Positions 27,161 to 35,047 of a stretch of 54,210 nt of DNA are shown piece by piece. The stretch is taken from NCBI GenBank assembly GCA_036389375.1, contig DASVQA010000229.1:1-54210 (forward strand), in the 5' to 3' direction. The position numbers and the translations under genes were made by a program. The stretch's first letter is position 1, and each line of letters opens with the position of its first letter. A model generated the notes under the pieces. It was not told the origin of the DNA. It ran no database searches and saw only the letters and a list, made by a program, of their open reading frames with translations. This DNA comes from QHXQ01 sp036389375 (GTDB lineage Bacteria; Acidobacteriota; Blastocatellia; Pyrinomonadales; Pyrinomonadaceae).

Positions 27161-27487
27161 TCAATCCGCCACGCGGCCGAGCATGAAACCGCCGAGCGCG
27201 GCATTGGTCGAGACCACTTTCTCGATGACGCGCAACTCGTTGTTGTCGAGCCACACGCCGCCGCAATGGTAGCATTTATCAATGAGCACGACATCGTAGA
27301 TCACCAGCTTGCGCATCGCTTCGCCGTCAACCGGACAATAGCGCGTCGCCTCTGCCATCGGATTGAGCCGCCCGGAACAGTTTGGGCAGACGTTGAACTC
27401 GCGGTCGGTCGTCGTCAACTCTTCGACCGTCAACGATGCAAAACTGAAAGCCGGGTCACACCGAATACAATCGTCACGTTCGCTCAT
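27161..27487 (-). CDS. zf-TFIIB-type zinc-ribbon protein
   Basis: 108 aa. Two zinc-binding segments: VCPNCSGRL, and YCPVDGEAM with the later KCYHCGGVWLDNNELRVIEK. The latter is the zf-TFIIB signature (CPxxG... CxxCxGxWLDxxEL). Such small proteins are common and of unknown function. It is inserted between rapZ and the EIIA gene, 45 bp after rapZ, probably in the same transcript; a link to the PTS is positional only. Confidence 0.8.
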   Translation of the reverse strand: MSERDDCIRCDPAFSFASLTVEELTTTDREFNVCPNCSGRLNPMAEATRYCPVDGEAMRKLVIYDVVLIDKCYHCGGVWLDNNELRVIEKVVSTNAALGGFMLGRVAD

Positions 27488-27532
27488 GTAGTTTCCTCGT
27501 TACCCATAAATTTAAGTTCGGCGCGCGCACCG

Positions 27533-28492
27533 TCAGACGCCCGCCGCGCGCTTGGCGGGCCGCTGCGGCTTCGCTTTGCGCACGTCGCGGTGCGCGACGA
27601 CGGCCTCGAAGCCGGCGCGGCGCAGGCGTCGCGCCAGCGCGTTCGCCACCATCACGGAGCGATGTCGCCCGCCCGTGCAGCCGACGCCCACCGTCACATA
27701 AGATTTGCCCTCGCGCTGGTAAAGCGGCAGCAGATAGTCGAGCAGTTCGCCGAAGCGGCGCAGCGTCTCGTCCGTCTCGGCGCTGGCCTTGATGTAGGCG
27801 ACGGCGCGCCGATCGTGCCCCGACAGGTGGCGCAGTTCAGGGACGAAATGCGGGTTCGGCAGGTGGCGCACGTCAAAGAGCAGGTCGAGTTCGCGCGGTG
27901 CGCCGTACTTGTGTCCGAAGCTGACAAGCTGCACGCGCATCGGCGTGCCGCGTGTGTCGGGGCTAAAGCGCGTGACGAGATAGCGGCGCAGACTGTGGAC
28001 GGTGTGCTCGGACGTGTCAATGATGAGATCGGCCGCGTTGCGTATCTCGGCCATGGCGGTGCGCTCGGCACTGATCGAGGCGGCCAGACCGTCGCCCGTG
28101 TCAAAGGGGTGCGGGCGACGCGTTTCGCTGAAGCGGCGTTGCAGAGCTTCATCCGAAGCTTCAAAGAAGAGGACGAAGACACGGAGGCCGCTATCGCGGC
28201 GCAGCCGCCGCAGTTGCCCCCCGAACTCGCTAAGGAAGTGGCCTTCGCGGATATTGATGACGAGTGCGGCGCGGCGGATGTAGGGCGCTTCGTCCGCCTG
28301 CTCGTCTTCGGGGCGGACAAGGCGCGCGAACGTGGGCAGGAGCGTCAGGGGCAGATTGTCCACGCAGAAATAGCCGAGGTCTTCAAAGGCATTGGTCGCC
28401 GCCGACATGCCCGACCCGCTCAACCCCGTGATGACCACGATGTCGGGCACACTTGCAGGCGCTGCTTCAGCCTTCTTGCGTCTCCTGCTCAT
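27533..28492 (-). CDS. rapZ: RapZ-family nucleotide-binding protein with altered Walker A
   Basis: 319 aa. The N-terminal P-loop reads GLSGSGMS at 23-30, so the usual Walker A Lys is Met (M29). The rest is well conserved: AFEDLGYFCVDNLPLTLLP, INIREGHFL, FFEASDEALQRRFSETRRPHP, and the C-terminal domain with FGHKYGAPRELDLLFDVRHLPNP and GVGCTGGRHRSVMVANALARRL. In E. coli RapZ delivers the sRNA GlmZ to RNase E and senses glucosamine-6-phosphate through the C-terminal domain, which looks intact here. Its start overlaps hprK by 26 bp. Confidence 0.93.
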   Translation of the reverse strand: MSRRRKKAEAAPASVPDIVVITGLSGSGMSAATNAFEDLGYFCVDNLPLTLLPTFARLVRPEDEQADEAPYIRRAALVINIREGHFLSEFGGQLRRLRRDSGLRVFVLFFEASDEALQRRFSETRRPHPFDTGDGLAASISAERTAMAEIRNAADLIIDTSEHTVHSLRRYLVTRFSPDTRGTPMRVQLVSFGHKYGAPRELDLLFDVRHLPNPHFVPELRHLSGHDRRAVAYIKASAETDETLRRFGELLDYLLPLYQREGKSYVTVGVGCTGGRHRSVMVANALARRLRRAGFEAVVAHRDVRKAKPQRPAKRAAGV

Positions 28493-29498
28493 CTAGCGTC
28501 GCGCCTGCGCGTCTCTCCTCTACGGTCAATTCATCCGGCGCAACCGTCGGGCCCTGCAACAACTCCGCATGGCGCGCGACCAAACGCTCCGCCGCATTGT
28601 AACCGCGCACGCGCAACAGATGCACGCGCAAGGCTGTCTCCACTAGCGTCGCCAGATTGCGCCCCGGACTCACCGGCAACAGCACGTGCGGCACATGCAC
28701 GCCGAGTATCTCAATGGTGCGCGCATCAATGCCGAGCCGATCCACGGCCTGCGCCTCCTGCCAACGCTCTAAACGAATCGTCAGCCCGATCTGTTTCGGC
28801 CCCGACAGCGCGGCCACGCCAAAAAGATCGCGGATATTGATAATGCCTAAACCCCTGATCTCCATGTGCTCGCGCAACAACTCCGGCGCAGCCCCGATCA
28901 ACTGCTCCGGGCCGACGCGCCGCACCTCCACCGAATCGTCCGCGACGAGCCTGTGCCCGCGTCCGATCAGATCAAGCGCACACTCCGACTTGCCGATCCC
29001 CGACTCGCCTTCCAGCAGCACGCCCAAGCCGTAAGCATCGAGCAGGACGCCGTGCCGCAACTCGCGCGGCGCAAGCATCTGTTGGAGGTAGTCTGTGACA
29101 ACATTGATGGCGACGGAACTGACGAGCGGAGTCTGCAAGAGCGGCAGACCCGCGCGCTCGGCCGCCGCTAAAAACTCGGCCGGCGGCAGCAAATCTTTCG
29201 TCACCAGCACACAACTGATCTGTTCGAGCGCCAGCAACTCAATCGCCGTCCGGCGGCGCTCCGGCGCAAGCTGCCCCAGATACCAGATTTCGCTCTGCCC
29301 GACGATCTGCACCCGCCCGGGATGGATGTAGTGCGTAAAGCCCGCGAGCGCCAGCCCAAGTTTCTGTATGCGCGCCAGCGTGATCCGGCGCACGCCCAGC
29401 CCGCTCGCGCCCGCCAACACACGCAGCGATAGCTCCGCCGGCGCGTGCGCCACAAACTCGCGCACGCTGACCACAGGCTGCTCGCCGGCGCTATTCAT
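28467..29498 (-). CDS. hprK: HPr kinase/phosphorylase
   Basis: About 343 aa. Phosphorylates HPr on its regulatory Ser and removes the phosphate. The N-terminal domain ends near residue 135. The catalytic domain shows RHGVLLDAYGLGVLLEGESGIGKSECALDLI, including the Walker A GESGIGKS (164-171), then GHRLVADDSVEV, and the signature MEIRGLGIINIRDLFG. The C-terminal K/R-rich loop is VLLPVSPGRNLATLVETA. I chose MNSAGEQP as the start. It is first in the order hprK-rapZ-zinc ribbon-EIIA-ptsH-ptsI. Confidence 0.95.
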   Translation of the reverse strand: MNSAGEQPVVSVREFVAHAPAELSLRVLAGASGLGVRRITLARIQKLGLALAGFTHYIHPGRVQIVGQSEIWYLGQLAPERRRTAIELLALEQISCVLVTKDLLPPAEFLAAAERAGLPLLQTPLVSSVAINVVTDYLQQMLAPRELRHGVLLDAYGLGVLLEGESGIGKSECALDLIGRGHRLVADDSVEVRRVGPEQLIGAAPELLREHMEIRGLGIINIRDLFGVAALSGPKQIGLTIRLERWQEAQAVDRLGIDARTIEILGVHVPHVLLPVSPGRNLATLVETALRVHLLRVRGYNAAERLVARHAELLQGPTVAPDELTVEERRAGATLDEQETQEG

Positions 29499-29547
29499 AA
29501 CCTTACGTGAAGGCGCGGGCGGCGGGTTGCGCCTGCCGCCCATGCCG

Positions 29548-30069
29548 TTACGATTGATACTTGAGCAGCGAACGCACGTCGTAGCCGTCGAGCTTCTCGC
29601 GGCCGGGCAGGAATTCCAGTTCGATGACGAAGACGAGACCGACGACTTGGCCGCCTAAGGATTCGACGAGGTCAACGACGGCGCGGGCCGTGCCGCCGGT
29701 GGCTAAGAGGTCGTCGGCGATGATGACGCGGTGGCCGGCGCTGATGGCGTCGCGGTGAATTTCGAGCGTGTCCTGCCCGTATTCGAGGTCGTACGAGATG
29801 CGCGCGACTTCGGCCGGGAGTTTGCGCGGCTTGCGGACGGGCACGAAGCCTGCGCCGAGATGGTAGGCGAGCGCGGGCGCAAAGATGAAGCCGCGCGCCT
29901 CGACGCCGATCACGGCGTCCACCTGCTCGCCCTCAAACGTCGCGGCGAGCGCATCCACCGTCAGGCGCAAGCCTTCGGGGTGTTTGAGCAGCGTCGTGAT
30001 GTCGTAAAAGTTGATGCCGGGCTTCGGGAAATCCGGCACTTCGCGGATGAATTGTTTGAGTTGATCCAT
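29548..30069 (-). CDS. apt: Adenine phosphoribosyltransferase
   Basis: 173 aa, the standard Apt length. Converts adenine and PRPP to AMP (purine salvage, cytoplasm). Signatures: IREVPDFPKPGINFYDITTLL, VIGVEARGFIFAPALAY, FVPVRKPRKLP, and the PRPP-binding loop RVIIADDLLATGGTARA. It lies 49 bp before the hprK start on the same strand and downstream of heptad inverted repeat 3. Confidence 0.96.
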   Translation of the reverse strand: MDQLKQFIREVPDFPKPGINFYDITTLLKHPEGLRLTVDALAATFEGEQVDAVIGVEARGFIFAPALAYHLGAGFVPVRKPRKLPAEVARISYDLEYGQDTLEIHRDAISAGHRVIIADDLLATGGTARAVVDLVESLGGQVVGLVFVIELEFLPGREKLDGYDVRSLLKYQS

Positions 30070-30077
30070 GATTCGGG

Positions 30078-30174
30078 CAGTAGTCGGTAGCCAGTAGTTT
30101 CTTGCTACGCGTTATCCGGACATCGTCAGCAGCCCTCAGCCGCCGATAGTTTTTTCTACTGACTACTGGCTACT
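30078..30174. repeat. Heptad-type inverted repeat 3
   Basis: Left arm 30078-30097 (CAGTAGTCGGTAGCCAGTAG) and right arm 30156-30174 (CTACTGACTACTGGCTACT) are inverted runs of a CAGTAGY heptad, the same unit as in element 2. They fill the spacer between two co-directional genes. The loop contains further GCAGCCCTCAGCC-like sequence resembling the unit used at 43.8 kb. Confidence 0.8.
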
Positions 30175-30179
30175 CTTTT

Positions 30180-30461
30180 TCATCTTTCAATCAAGAACGC
30201 CTTGTACGTGCCGGTCGGTTCGAGGTTGAGTTCTTCGACCTGTTCGACCGTTGCATAGTCGGGGCCGGCGGCGAGGTCGTGCTTGAAACCTTCAACCTGT
30301 TCGAGCGAGCCTTCGGCGACGACTTCCACACGCCCGTCCGCCAGGTTGCGCACGTAGCCTGTGACCTGATGGCGGGCCGCCACGCGCTGCGCGAAGAAGC
30401 GATAACCGACGCCTTGCACTTGGCCGCGGATCAGATATTTGCGTGCGATGGGCTGCGACAT
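30180..30461 (-). CDS. acyP: Acylphosphatase
   Basis: 93 aa, the usual length. Hydrolyses acyl-phosphate bonds such as carbamoyl phosphate. The catalytic loop and Arg lie in RGQVQGVGYRFFAQR, and the catalytic Asn in GYVRNLADGRVEVVAEG. Start MSQPIARKYLIRG. It is 47 bp downstream of the HemQ-like gene and upstream of apt on the same strand. Confidence 0.94.
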   Translation of the reverse strand: MSQPIARKYLIRGQVQGVGYRFFAQRVAARHQVTGYVRNLADGRVEVVAEGSLEQVEGFKHDLAAGPDYATVEQVEELNLEPTGTYKAFLIER

Positions 30462-30508
30462 GAGCGGGACGCGCGGGCGAGTCTATGAACCTTACGCGCG
30501 GTGCGAGC

Positions 30509-31276
30509 TTAACCGAGCGCGGCGAGACATTCGGCGAGCGGGCGCTGGCGGCAGGTGTACATCGGCGTGTCGCGCAGGGTGTAGCTCGAAGCCTTCGTCT
30601 CGCGCAGGTGTTGGACGAGGTCTAGGAAGTCGGCCGGCTCGTCCGTCTCGAAAGCGACGACGAACTCCTGATCGTCTAAGCCGAACGAGTAGGTCGTGTG
30701 CAGTTTGATCGAGCGATACTGCGAGCCGATACGTATGTGGTCGTCCATCATCTCCTGTCGCTGCTCGACGGGCAGCCCGTACCATTCGCGCGTCTTGACG
30801 AACGGATAGACGAACAGATATTTCGCCTGACCGGGTACGATGTGCAGCCGATCTTCCACATGCTCCGGGTTATCTTTATCAATGTACATCGAACGCTTGG
30901 TCATCGAGAGGAACGACTGCGTGACTTCGAGGTAACGACCGAGACCCGTGCGATTCAGTTGCGCGGTCATCTCTTGCAACGGGTCGAGCGAATAGCCGAT
31001 GCGCCAGATCATCAGGTCGGCGTTGGCGCGCAGGCCCGTGATCGAATAGGTGGGCATTAAGAGATCGCGGCGGTAAGATTCGACCACGTCGGCAAACTCC
31101 TGTCGGCCGGCGGCGCGCACCGAGTCGTCGAGAAAGCGCCATTCGGGGCGCACGTGATAGAAGGTGAAGTTGACGAACTGGCGCGGCAGCGAGGGGCGCG
31201 GCTGTTCTTCTTCGCCGTTGCGGTCAGCGAGGCGCAACGAGCCGCGATTGGTGTTGTTGGCTTTCTCAGAACTCAT
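30509..31276 (-). CDS. hemQ: Chlorite dismutase-like family protein, probable coproheme decarboxylase (HemQ/ChdC)
   Basis: 255 aa. The Cld-family dimeric alpha-beta-barrel pattern is visible. Segment YPFVKTREWYGLP holds Y157 and K161, spaced like the Tyr and Lys needed for coproheme decarboxylation in Firmicutes HemQ. The probable proximal heme ligand is H193 in KLHTTYSFGLDDQEFVVAFE. HemQ converts coproheme III to heme b in the coproporphyrin-dependent pathway. A catalytic chlorite dismutase is less likely on this pattern. The gene is divergent from the Rieske/cytochrome genes. Confidence 0.82.
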   Translation of the reverse strand: MSSEKANNTNRGSLRLADRNGEEEQPRPSLPRQFVNFTFYHVRPEWRFLDDSVRAAGRQEFADVVESYRRDLLMPTYSITGLRANADLMIWRIGYSLDPLQEMTAQLNRTGLGRYLEVTQSFLSMTKRSMYIDKDNPEHVEDRLHIVPGQAKYLFVYPFVKTREWYGLPVEQRQEMMDDHIRIGSQYRSIKLHTTYSFGLDDQEFVVAFETDEPADFLDLVQHLRETKASSYTLRDTPMYTCRQRPLAECLAALG

Positions 31277-31474
31277 GGCGGGTCATCCTTAAAGCTTAAA
31301 GATTATCGGGTCATGAGACACGCGGCGCGCAGAAAGATGGGCTACAATGCACGTGCGGTCAACGCGGCATATTGTGCGGTGTCGCGCCGCAGATTGCAAA
31401 CGCACACGCGGAACGCAAAAGATCATTTTGCCTTGACGAGCCAGCGCGCATCTTGCGCCGCGCGCACATCGCTT

Positions 31475-32032
31475 ATGACAGATACCAACGAGACGCAACC
31501 CCACCCTGCACAAGCGCCGCGCGCGCACACAGATGGTGGGCGGCGCAGGTTTCTCCTGCTCTTCCCGGCCGTTGTCGGGCTGGGTATTTTCACGACACTG
31601 GCGCGCGCCGCTTTTCGTTTTCTGCGCCCGCAGGACGCGAGCGCAACGGCCGCCGCAGACGCACGCTGGCTGACGGTTGCGCCGCTCGCGGAGTTGACGG
31701 GCGCGCAACCGATTGCGCGCACCGTGCGCGTCGAACAGGCGGCCGGCTGGGCACAGGTCGTCGAAGAACATCCCGTGCTGGTGCTGCCGCAGGAGCGCCG
31801 CGTGCTCTCGGCTGTCTGCCCGCACGAAGGCTGCACGGTCATCTGGCGCGCAGAAGATAACGGCTTCCTGTGTCCGTGCCACGACAGCCGTTTCGATGCT
31901 GCGGGTGCGCCCACGTCCGGGCCCGCCGCGCGCAACCTCGCGGCGCTGCCGACACAGGTCGAAGGCGGCGTACTCAAGATTCGCTGGCAGACTGAAACGC
32001 CGACCGAACCGGCCCCTCTGGTGCGTGGATGA
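31475..32032 (+). CDS. Rieske [2Fe-2S] protein
   Basis: 185 aa. An RRRFLLLF motif at 23-30 followed by a hydrophobic helix looks like a Tat signal anchor, as in bc-complex Rieske subunits. Cluster ligands are visible: C115 and H117 in CPHEGC, C133 and H136 in CPCHDS, with C120 and C135 in the positions of the stabilising disulfide. It passes electrons from quinol to cytochrome c. The start at ATG 31475 gives the Tat-like N-terminus; the longer upstream frame looks non-coding. It overlaps the cytochrome b gene by 4 bp (ATGA). Confidence 0.9.
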   Translation: MTDTNETQPHPAQAPRAHTDGGRRRFLLLFPAVVGLGIFTTLARAAFRFLRPQDASATAAADARWLTVAPLAELTGAQPIARTVRVEQAAGWAQVVEEHPVLVLPQERRVLSAVCPHEGCTVIWRAEDNGFLCPCHDSRFDAAGAPTSGPAARNLAALPTQVEGGVLKIRWQTETPTEPAPLVRG

Positions 32033-33537
32033 AGGCGACGGCGCAGACAGCAATTAACGCCGCCCGCCACCCGCGTTTGACGACGCTCGACGCCGTCGTG
32101 CGTGCGCTCACGGACGAACCCGAAGCCGGCTGGCGCACATGGCTGCGCACGAGCGCGGGTCTCGTCGCCTTGTTCACAGGGCTGCAACTCTGCACGGGTC
32201 TCCTGCTCGCCTTCTACTACGTGCCCGCGACCGAGAGCGCGCACACCACCGTCGCCTTCATCGAAAAGGCTCTGCCCGGCGGCGCTTGGCTGCGCGCGCT
32301 GCACGTCTATGGCTCGGTGCTGCTTCCTTGCGCGCTTCTTCTGCATCTGCTCCAACAACTCTGGCGCGGCAGCGTCCGGCGCAGACCCGTCGGCTGGCTG
32401 GCGAGCGTCGCGCTGCTGGCGCTGGCGCTCGCGGCGGGCGGCACGGGCTACACACTCTCATGGGATGCGCGCGCCTTCTACAGCACGCGCGTCGCCGAAG
32501 GACTCGTGCGCGGGCTACCGCTCGTCGGCGCGACCGCGCGGCGTTGGCTGCTCGGCGGCTCGCTCATCTCGACGCTTACGCTCTCGCGCCTCTTCGCGCT
32601 GCACGTGCTCGTACTCCCCTGCCTCATCTTGATCATCGTCGCCGCGCGCCTCTTCATCTTCCGCGACCCGGCACACGCCGCCACACAGATGCCGGCGGAC
32701 GCCGACGCGGCCAACGACGGCCACGACGCACACGAGCGTCTGTGGCTGCGCGCACAACTGGCGCGCAACGCGCTCGTCGCCGGTCTGGCCTTCCTCGCGC
32801 TCGCGCTCTATGCGGCGAAGTACCCCGCGCCGTTCGGGCCGCCGGCCGACGCAGTGCCGGCCGAATATCTACCCCGGCCCGGCGCGCAGTTCCTCTGGCT
32901 CTTTGAGTTGCTCAAGCACACTTCGGGCGCGGCTGCCGCGTTCGCCGGTTTGATCCTGCCCGGTCTGCTGCTCACGCTCCTCGCGCTGCTGCCGTGGCTG
33001 AGCGCGACGACGGGCGCGGCGGCGCGTCTGCGTCGTTATGCCGGCGCGTTGATTCTCGGTGCGACCTGCGTGCTTGTCTTCGGCTTGACCGCGTTCGCGC
33101 TGCTGGCCGATGCGCGCAACCAGAACGTGCGGGCGCAACTTGAGCGGCAAGCGGCGGCCGAAGATGCTTTCCGCCGCGCGCCCTTCATGCCGCAACGTCC
33201 GCGCACCTCCACCGCGAACGACGAAGCCAGCGCGCCAGCGGCCAACGCAGCCGGCGCGCACGCGCAGACCGGCAACACCGACACGACCAACGCGCCGCCC
33301 AACGCCTACACGCAGAACTGCGCCAAGTGTCACGGCGCACACGGCGAGGGCGTGCGCCCGCACCCGAAACTGATCGGCGTGGCGACGCTCCCGCACCGCA
33401 CCGTCGCAGACCTCGTCGCGCTCTTAGACGACCCGGCCGCCTACGGGCTACAGAAACCCATGCCCTCTTTCGCCAACAAGCTCACCGCCGACGAGAAGCG
33501 ACAGATCGCCGAATGGATCGAAGCATTGAAAGATTAA
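32029..33537 (+). CDS. Cytochrome b with fused C-terminal cytochrome c domain, divergent
   Basis: 502 aa. N-terminal b6-like part: helix B carries H92 and H106 (13 residues between). Helix D carries H192 (RLFALHVLVLP), but the second expected His is absent (A206, R207). The TGYTLSWDARAF segment replaces the usual GYLLPWDQ. The subunit-IV-like part reads YLPRPGAQFLWLFELLK where PEWY-type motifs normally occur. After a linker (about 365-425) comes a c-type domain: CAKCH at 431-435 and probable Met ligand M479 in KPMPSF. It is a quinol-oxidising bc-complex core by family, with possibly only one intact b-heme site. Confidence 0.85.
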   Translation: MKATAQTAINAARHPRLTTLDAVVRALTDEPEAGWRTWLRTSAGLVALFTGLQLCTGLLLAFYYVPATESAHTTVAFIEKALPGGAWLRALHVYGSVLLPCALLLHLLQQLWRGSVRRRPVGWLASVALLALALAAGGTGYTLSWDARAFYSTRVAEGLVRGLPLVGATARRWLLGGSLISTLTLSRLFALHVLVLPCLILIIVAARLFIFRDPAHAATQMPADADAANDGHDAHERLWLRAQLARNALVAGLAFLALALYAAKYPAPFGPPADAVPAEYLPRPGAQFLWLFELLKHTSGAAAAFAGLILPGLLLTLLALLPWLSATTGAAARLRRYAGALILGATCVLVFGLTAFALLADARNQNVRAQLERQAAAEDAFRRAPFMPQRPRTSTANDEASAPAANAAGAHAQTGNTDTTNAPPNAYTQNCAKCHGAHGEGVRPHPKLIGVATLPHRTVADLVALLDDPAAYGLQKPMPSFANKLTADEKRQIAEWIEALKD

Positions 33538-33569
33538 GTGAGCATTTTTGCCCGCCCGCACGTCTAAGC

Positions 33570-33575
33570 TATACT
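33570..33575 (+). promoter_or_regulatory. Candidate -10 box before the cytochrome c gene
   Basis: TATACT, 57 bp before the cytochrome c ATG. A weak TTTGCC lies 17 bp upstream. This may give the small cytochrome its own promoter in addition to read-through from the Rieske-cytochrome b transcript. Confidence 0.3.
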
Positions 33576-33631
33576 TGCGACCGTTTTGCTTCAGCCTTAG
33601 ACGCTTACAGATTCGGGGAGACTGCTTCAGC

Positions 33632-34105
33632 ATGAAACTGCTCAAACTTGCAATCATCACCTGCGTCGCCGCGCTGCTCGGCGTCGCCTGCGCCAGCGCC
33701 CCCAGCACTAATCAGCCCGCCGCCAACGCCAATGCGCCCACTGCGACAAGCGCGAACACATCAGCGCCGGCCGCCACGCCCGTGGATCAACTGGCCGACA
33801 CGCGCAAGCTCTACGGTCAGGTCTGCGCGCGGTGTCACGGCGACACAGGCGCAGGCGGCGAGTTTGAGATTGACGGCAAGAAGGACAAAGCGCCCACGCT
33901 GCGCGCCGGGCACGCCGTCAAACACCCGGACGCCGAACTCGCCAAGAAAATCTCAGCCGGCGGCGACGGCATGCCCGCCTTCGGCAAACGCCTCTCGCCC
34001 GAACAGATCAACAATCTCGTCCGCTTCATCCGCCAAGACTTTCAAGGCGGCGCAAGCGCAAGCAGCGCGAGCAACGACAATCACGCTGCGCAGAACACAC
34101 ACTAA
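33632..34105 (+). CDS. Monoheme cytochrome c, probable lipoprotein
   Basis: 157 aa. A signal peptide ends in LLGVAC, a plausible lipobox with the acylated Cys. An Ala/Thr/Asn/Pro-rich linker follows, then a class I cytochrome c domain: heme motif CARCH in YGQVCARCHGDTGAGG, and a probable Met ligand in GDGMPAFGKRLS. The start at 33632 gives the lipoprotein signal. It follows the cytochrome b-c fusion by 94 bp, so it is a likely electron acceptor of that complex. Confidence 0.88.
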   Translation: MKLLKLAIITCVAALLGVACASAPSTNQPAANANAPTATSANTSAPAATPVDQLADTRKLYGQVCARCHGDTGAGGEFEIDGKKDKAPTLRAGHAVKHPDAELAKKISAGGDGMPAFGKRLSPEQINNLVRFIRQDFQGGASASSASNDNHAAQNTH

Positions 34106-34148
34106 GCCGTGCCGCCATGCTCTGCTTAAAGCACAGGCCGGCCCACGC

Positions 34149-34222
34149 GCACCCGTAGCTCAGTTGGATAGAGCGTCTGACTTCGAATCAGAAGGTCGTA
34201 GGTTCGAGTCCTACCGGGTGTA
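34149..34222 (+). tRNA. tRNA-Arg (anticodon TCG)
   Basis: A 74-nt cloverleaf is visible: acceptor GCACCCG with CGGGTGT, D arm GCTCAGTTGGATAGAGC, anticodon stem TCTGA/TCAGA with loop CTTCGAA (anticodon TCG), and T arm GTAGG/CCTAC with loop TTCGAGT. The discriminator is A and no CCA is encoded, so CCA must be added after transcription. The first acceptor pair is G-U. Confidence 0.95.
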
Positions 34223-34236
34223 TGATCAAGAGAATA

Positions 34237-34268
34237 GGGGACGGGCAACAACTCGGTTGCCCGTCCCC
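34237..34268. terminator. Perfect 13-bp hairpin downstream of tRNA-Arg
   Basis: GGGGACGGGCAAC (34237-34249) pairs perfectly with GTTGCCCGTCCCC (34256-34268) around a 6-nt loop. It lies 15 nt after the tRNA and between it and a convergent nuclease gene, so it probably terminates both. The T tract is only TT. Confidence 0.7.
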
Positions 34269-34303
34269 TTCGCGCTTGCGGGTTTGCAAGCGATTAACCG
34301 CTG

Positions 34304-35047
34304 CTATGTGATCTCCAGATGTGCGAGCAGGGGAAAATGGTCAGAGGCTTTAGCCGCTTCCGCCAGATCGGTGATGACTTGGCAGGACTTGAGGCGGGCG
34401 GCGTGGGGCGTGGGGAGAAAGACGTAGTCGAGGCGCAGGTGCGGATCCCAGACGGGAAAGGTGTAGCCTTTGTCGTTGGGGTAGAGGTGGCGATAGCCGT
34501 CAACGTATTGGGCGTCGAGCATGATCTGGATGGTCTCGCGCTGTATGTCGCGGCCGCTTAACCAGACGAGCGCGCGAATCCAGTGGGGCATACGGCGCAC
34601 GTCCAGTAGTTCACCCGGCGCTAGGGTGTTGAAGTCGCCGACCAGCACGTGGAAGCCCGCTTGATGCTGTTTGATGCCGTCGAGCAGCGTGCGAATCTCG
34701 CGCGCGCGCTGTCGTTCGCTCCACTTCGAGAAGCGCGCGCTCAAATGTAGCCCGAAGACGCGCGCGCCACCGTCGCCAAGCACGATCTCTAAAAAGGAAT
34801 GCTTCGCGCCCTCAGGTCTGTGCCATTCGTGATGTGCAACGGGGCCGCGGCTGATGTAGCCGATGGAGTAAGCGCGCCGCGCCGCCCAGTAAGGCATCCC
34901 GGTCGCGCTCGCCAGCCCTTCGATCACACGCGGCTCGATGGCTTCCTGAAAGACGACGAGATCGGGCGCGACTGCTTTGATCACTTCCGCCAGCCGAGCC
35001 TCGCGCCCGCGTCCGCCGAAGCGTATGTTGTAGCTGAGCAGCTTCAC
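34304..35047 (-). CDS. Endonuclease/exonuclease/phosphatase (EEP) family protein
   Basis: 247 aa. EEP/DNase I-fold signatures: LLSYNIRFGG (metal-site Asn), DLVVFQEAIEP (metal-site Glu), VLVGDFNTLAPGE (catalytic Asp-Asn), RLDYVFLP and KASDHFPLLAHL (catalytic His). The fold covers AP endonucleases and sphingomyelinases; no signal peptide is present, so a cytoplasmic nuclease or phosphatase is likely. Its start overlaps the nucleotidyltransferase gene by 4 bp, placing it last in an operon of DNA end-processing genes. Confidence 0.85.
   Translation of the reverse strand: MKLLSYNIRFGGRGREARLAEVIKAVAPDLVVFQEAIEPRVIEGLASATGMPYWAARRAYSIGYISRGPVAHHEWHRPEGAKHSFLEIVLGDGGARVFGLHLSARFSKWSERQRAREIRTLLDGIKQHQAGFHVLVGDFNTLAPGELLDVRRMPHWIRALVWLSGRDIQRETIQIMLDAQYVDGYRHLYPNDKGYTFPVWDPHLRLDYVFLPTPHAARLKSCQVITDLAEAAKASDHFPLLAHLEIT

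Noticed and set aside
26780..28840. 686-codon plus-strand open frame across the PTS genes
   Set aside because: It lies antisense to the EIIA, zinc-ribbon, rapZ and hprK genes, all strongly supported. It shows no recognisable domain.
30509..31276. True chlorite dismutase
   Set aside because: The Tyr/Lys arrangement in YPFVK and the wider sequence pattern fit the HemQ branch.
31154..31474. Longer N-terminus for the Rieske protein
   Set aside because: The extra 107 residues look non-coding, overlap the divergent hemQ gene start, and would bury the Tat-like motif; the ATG at 31475 fits the family.
32659..32678. H216 of cytochrome b as the missing heme ligand
   Set aside because: It is 24 residues after H192, beyond the end of the helix, whereas the ligand is expected 14-15 residues after it.
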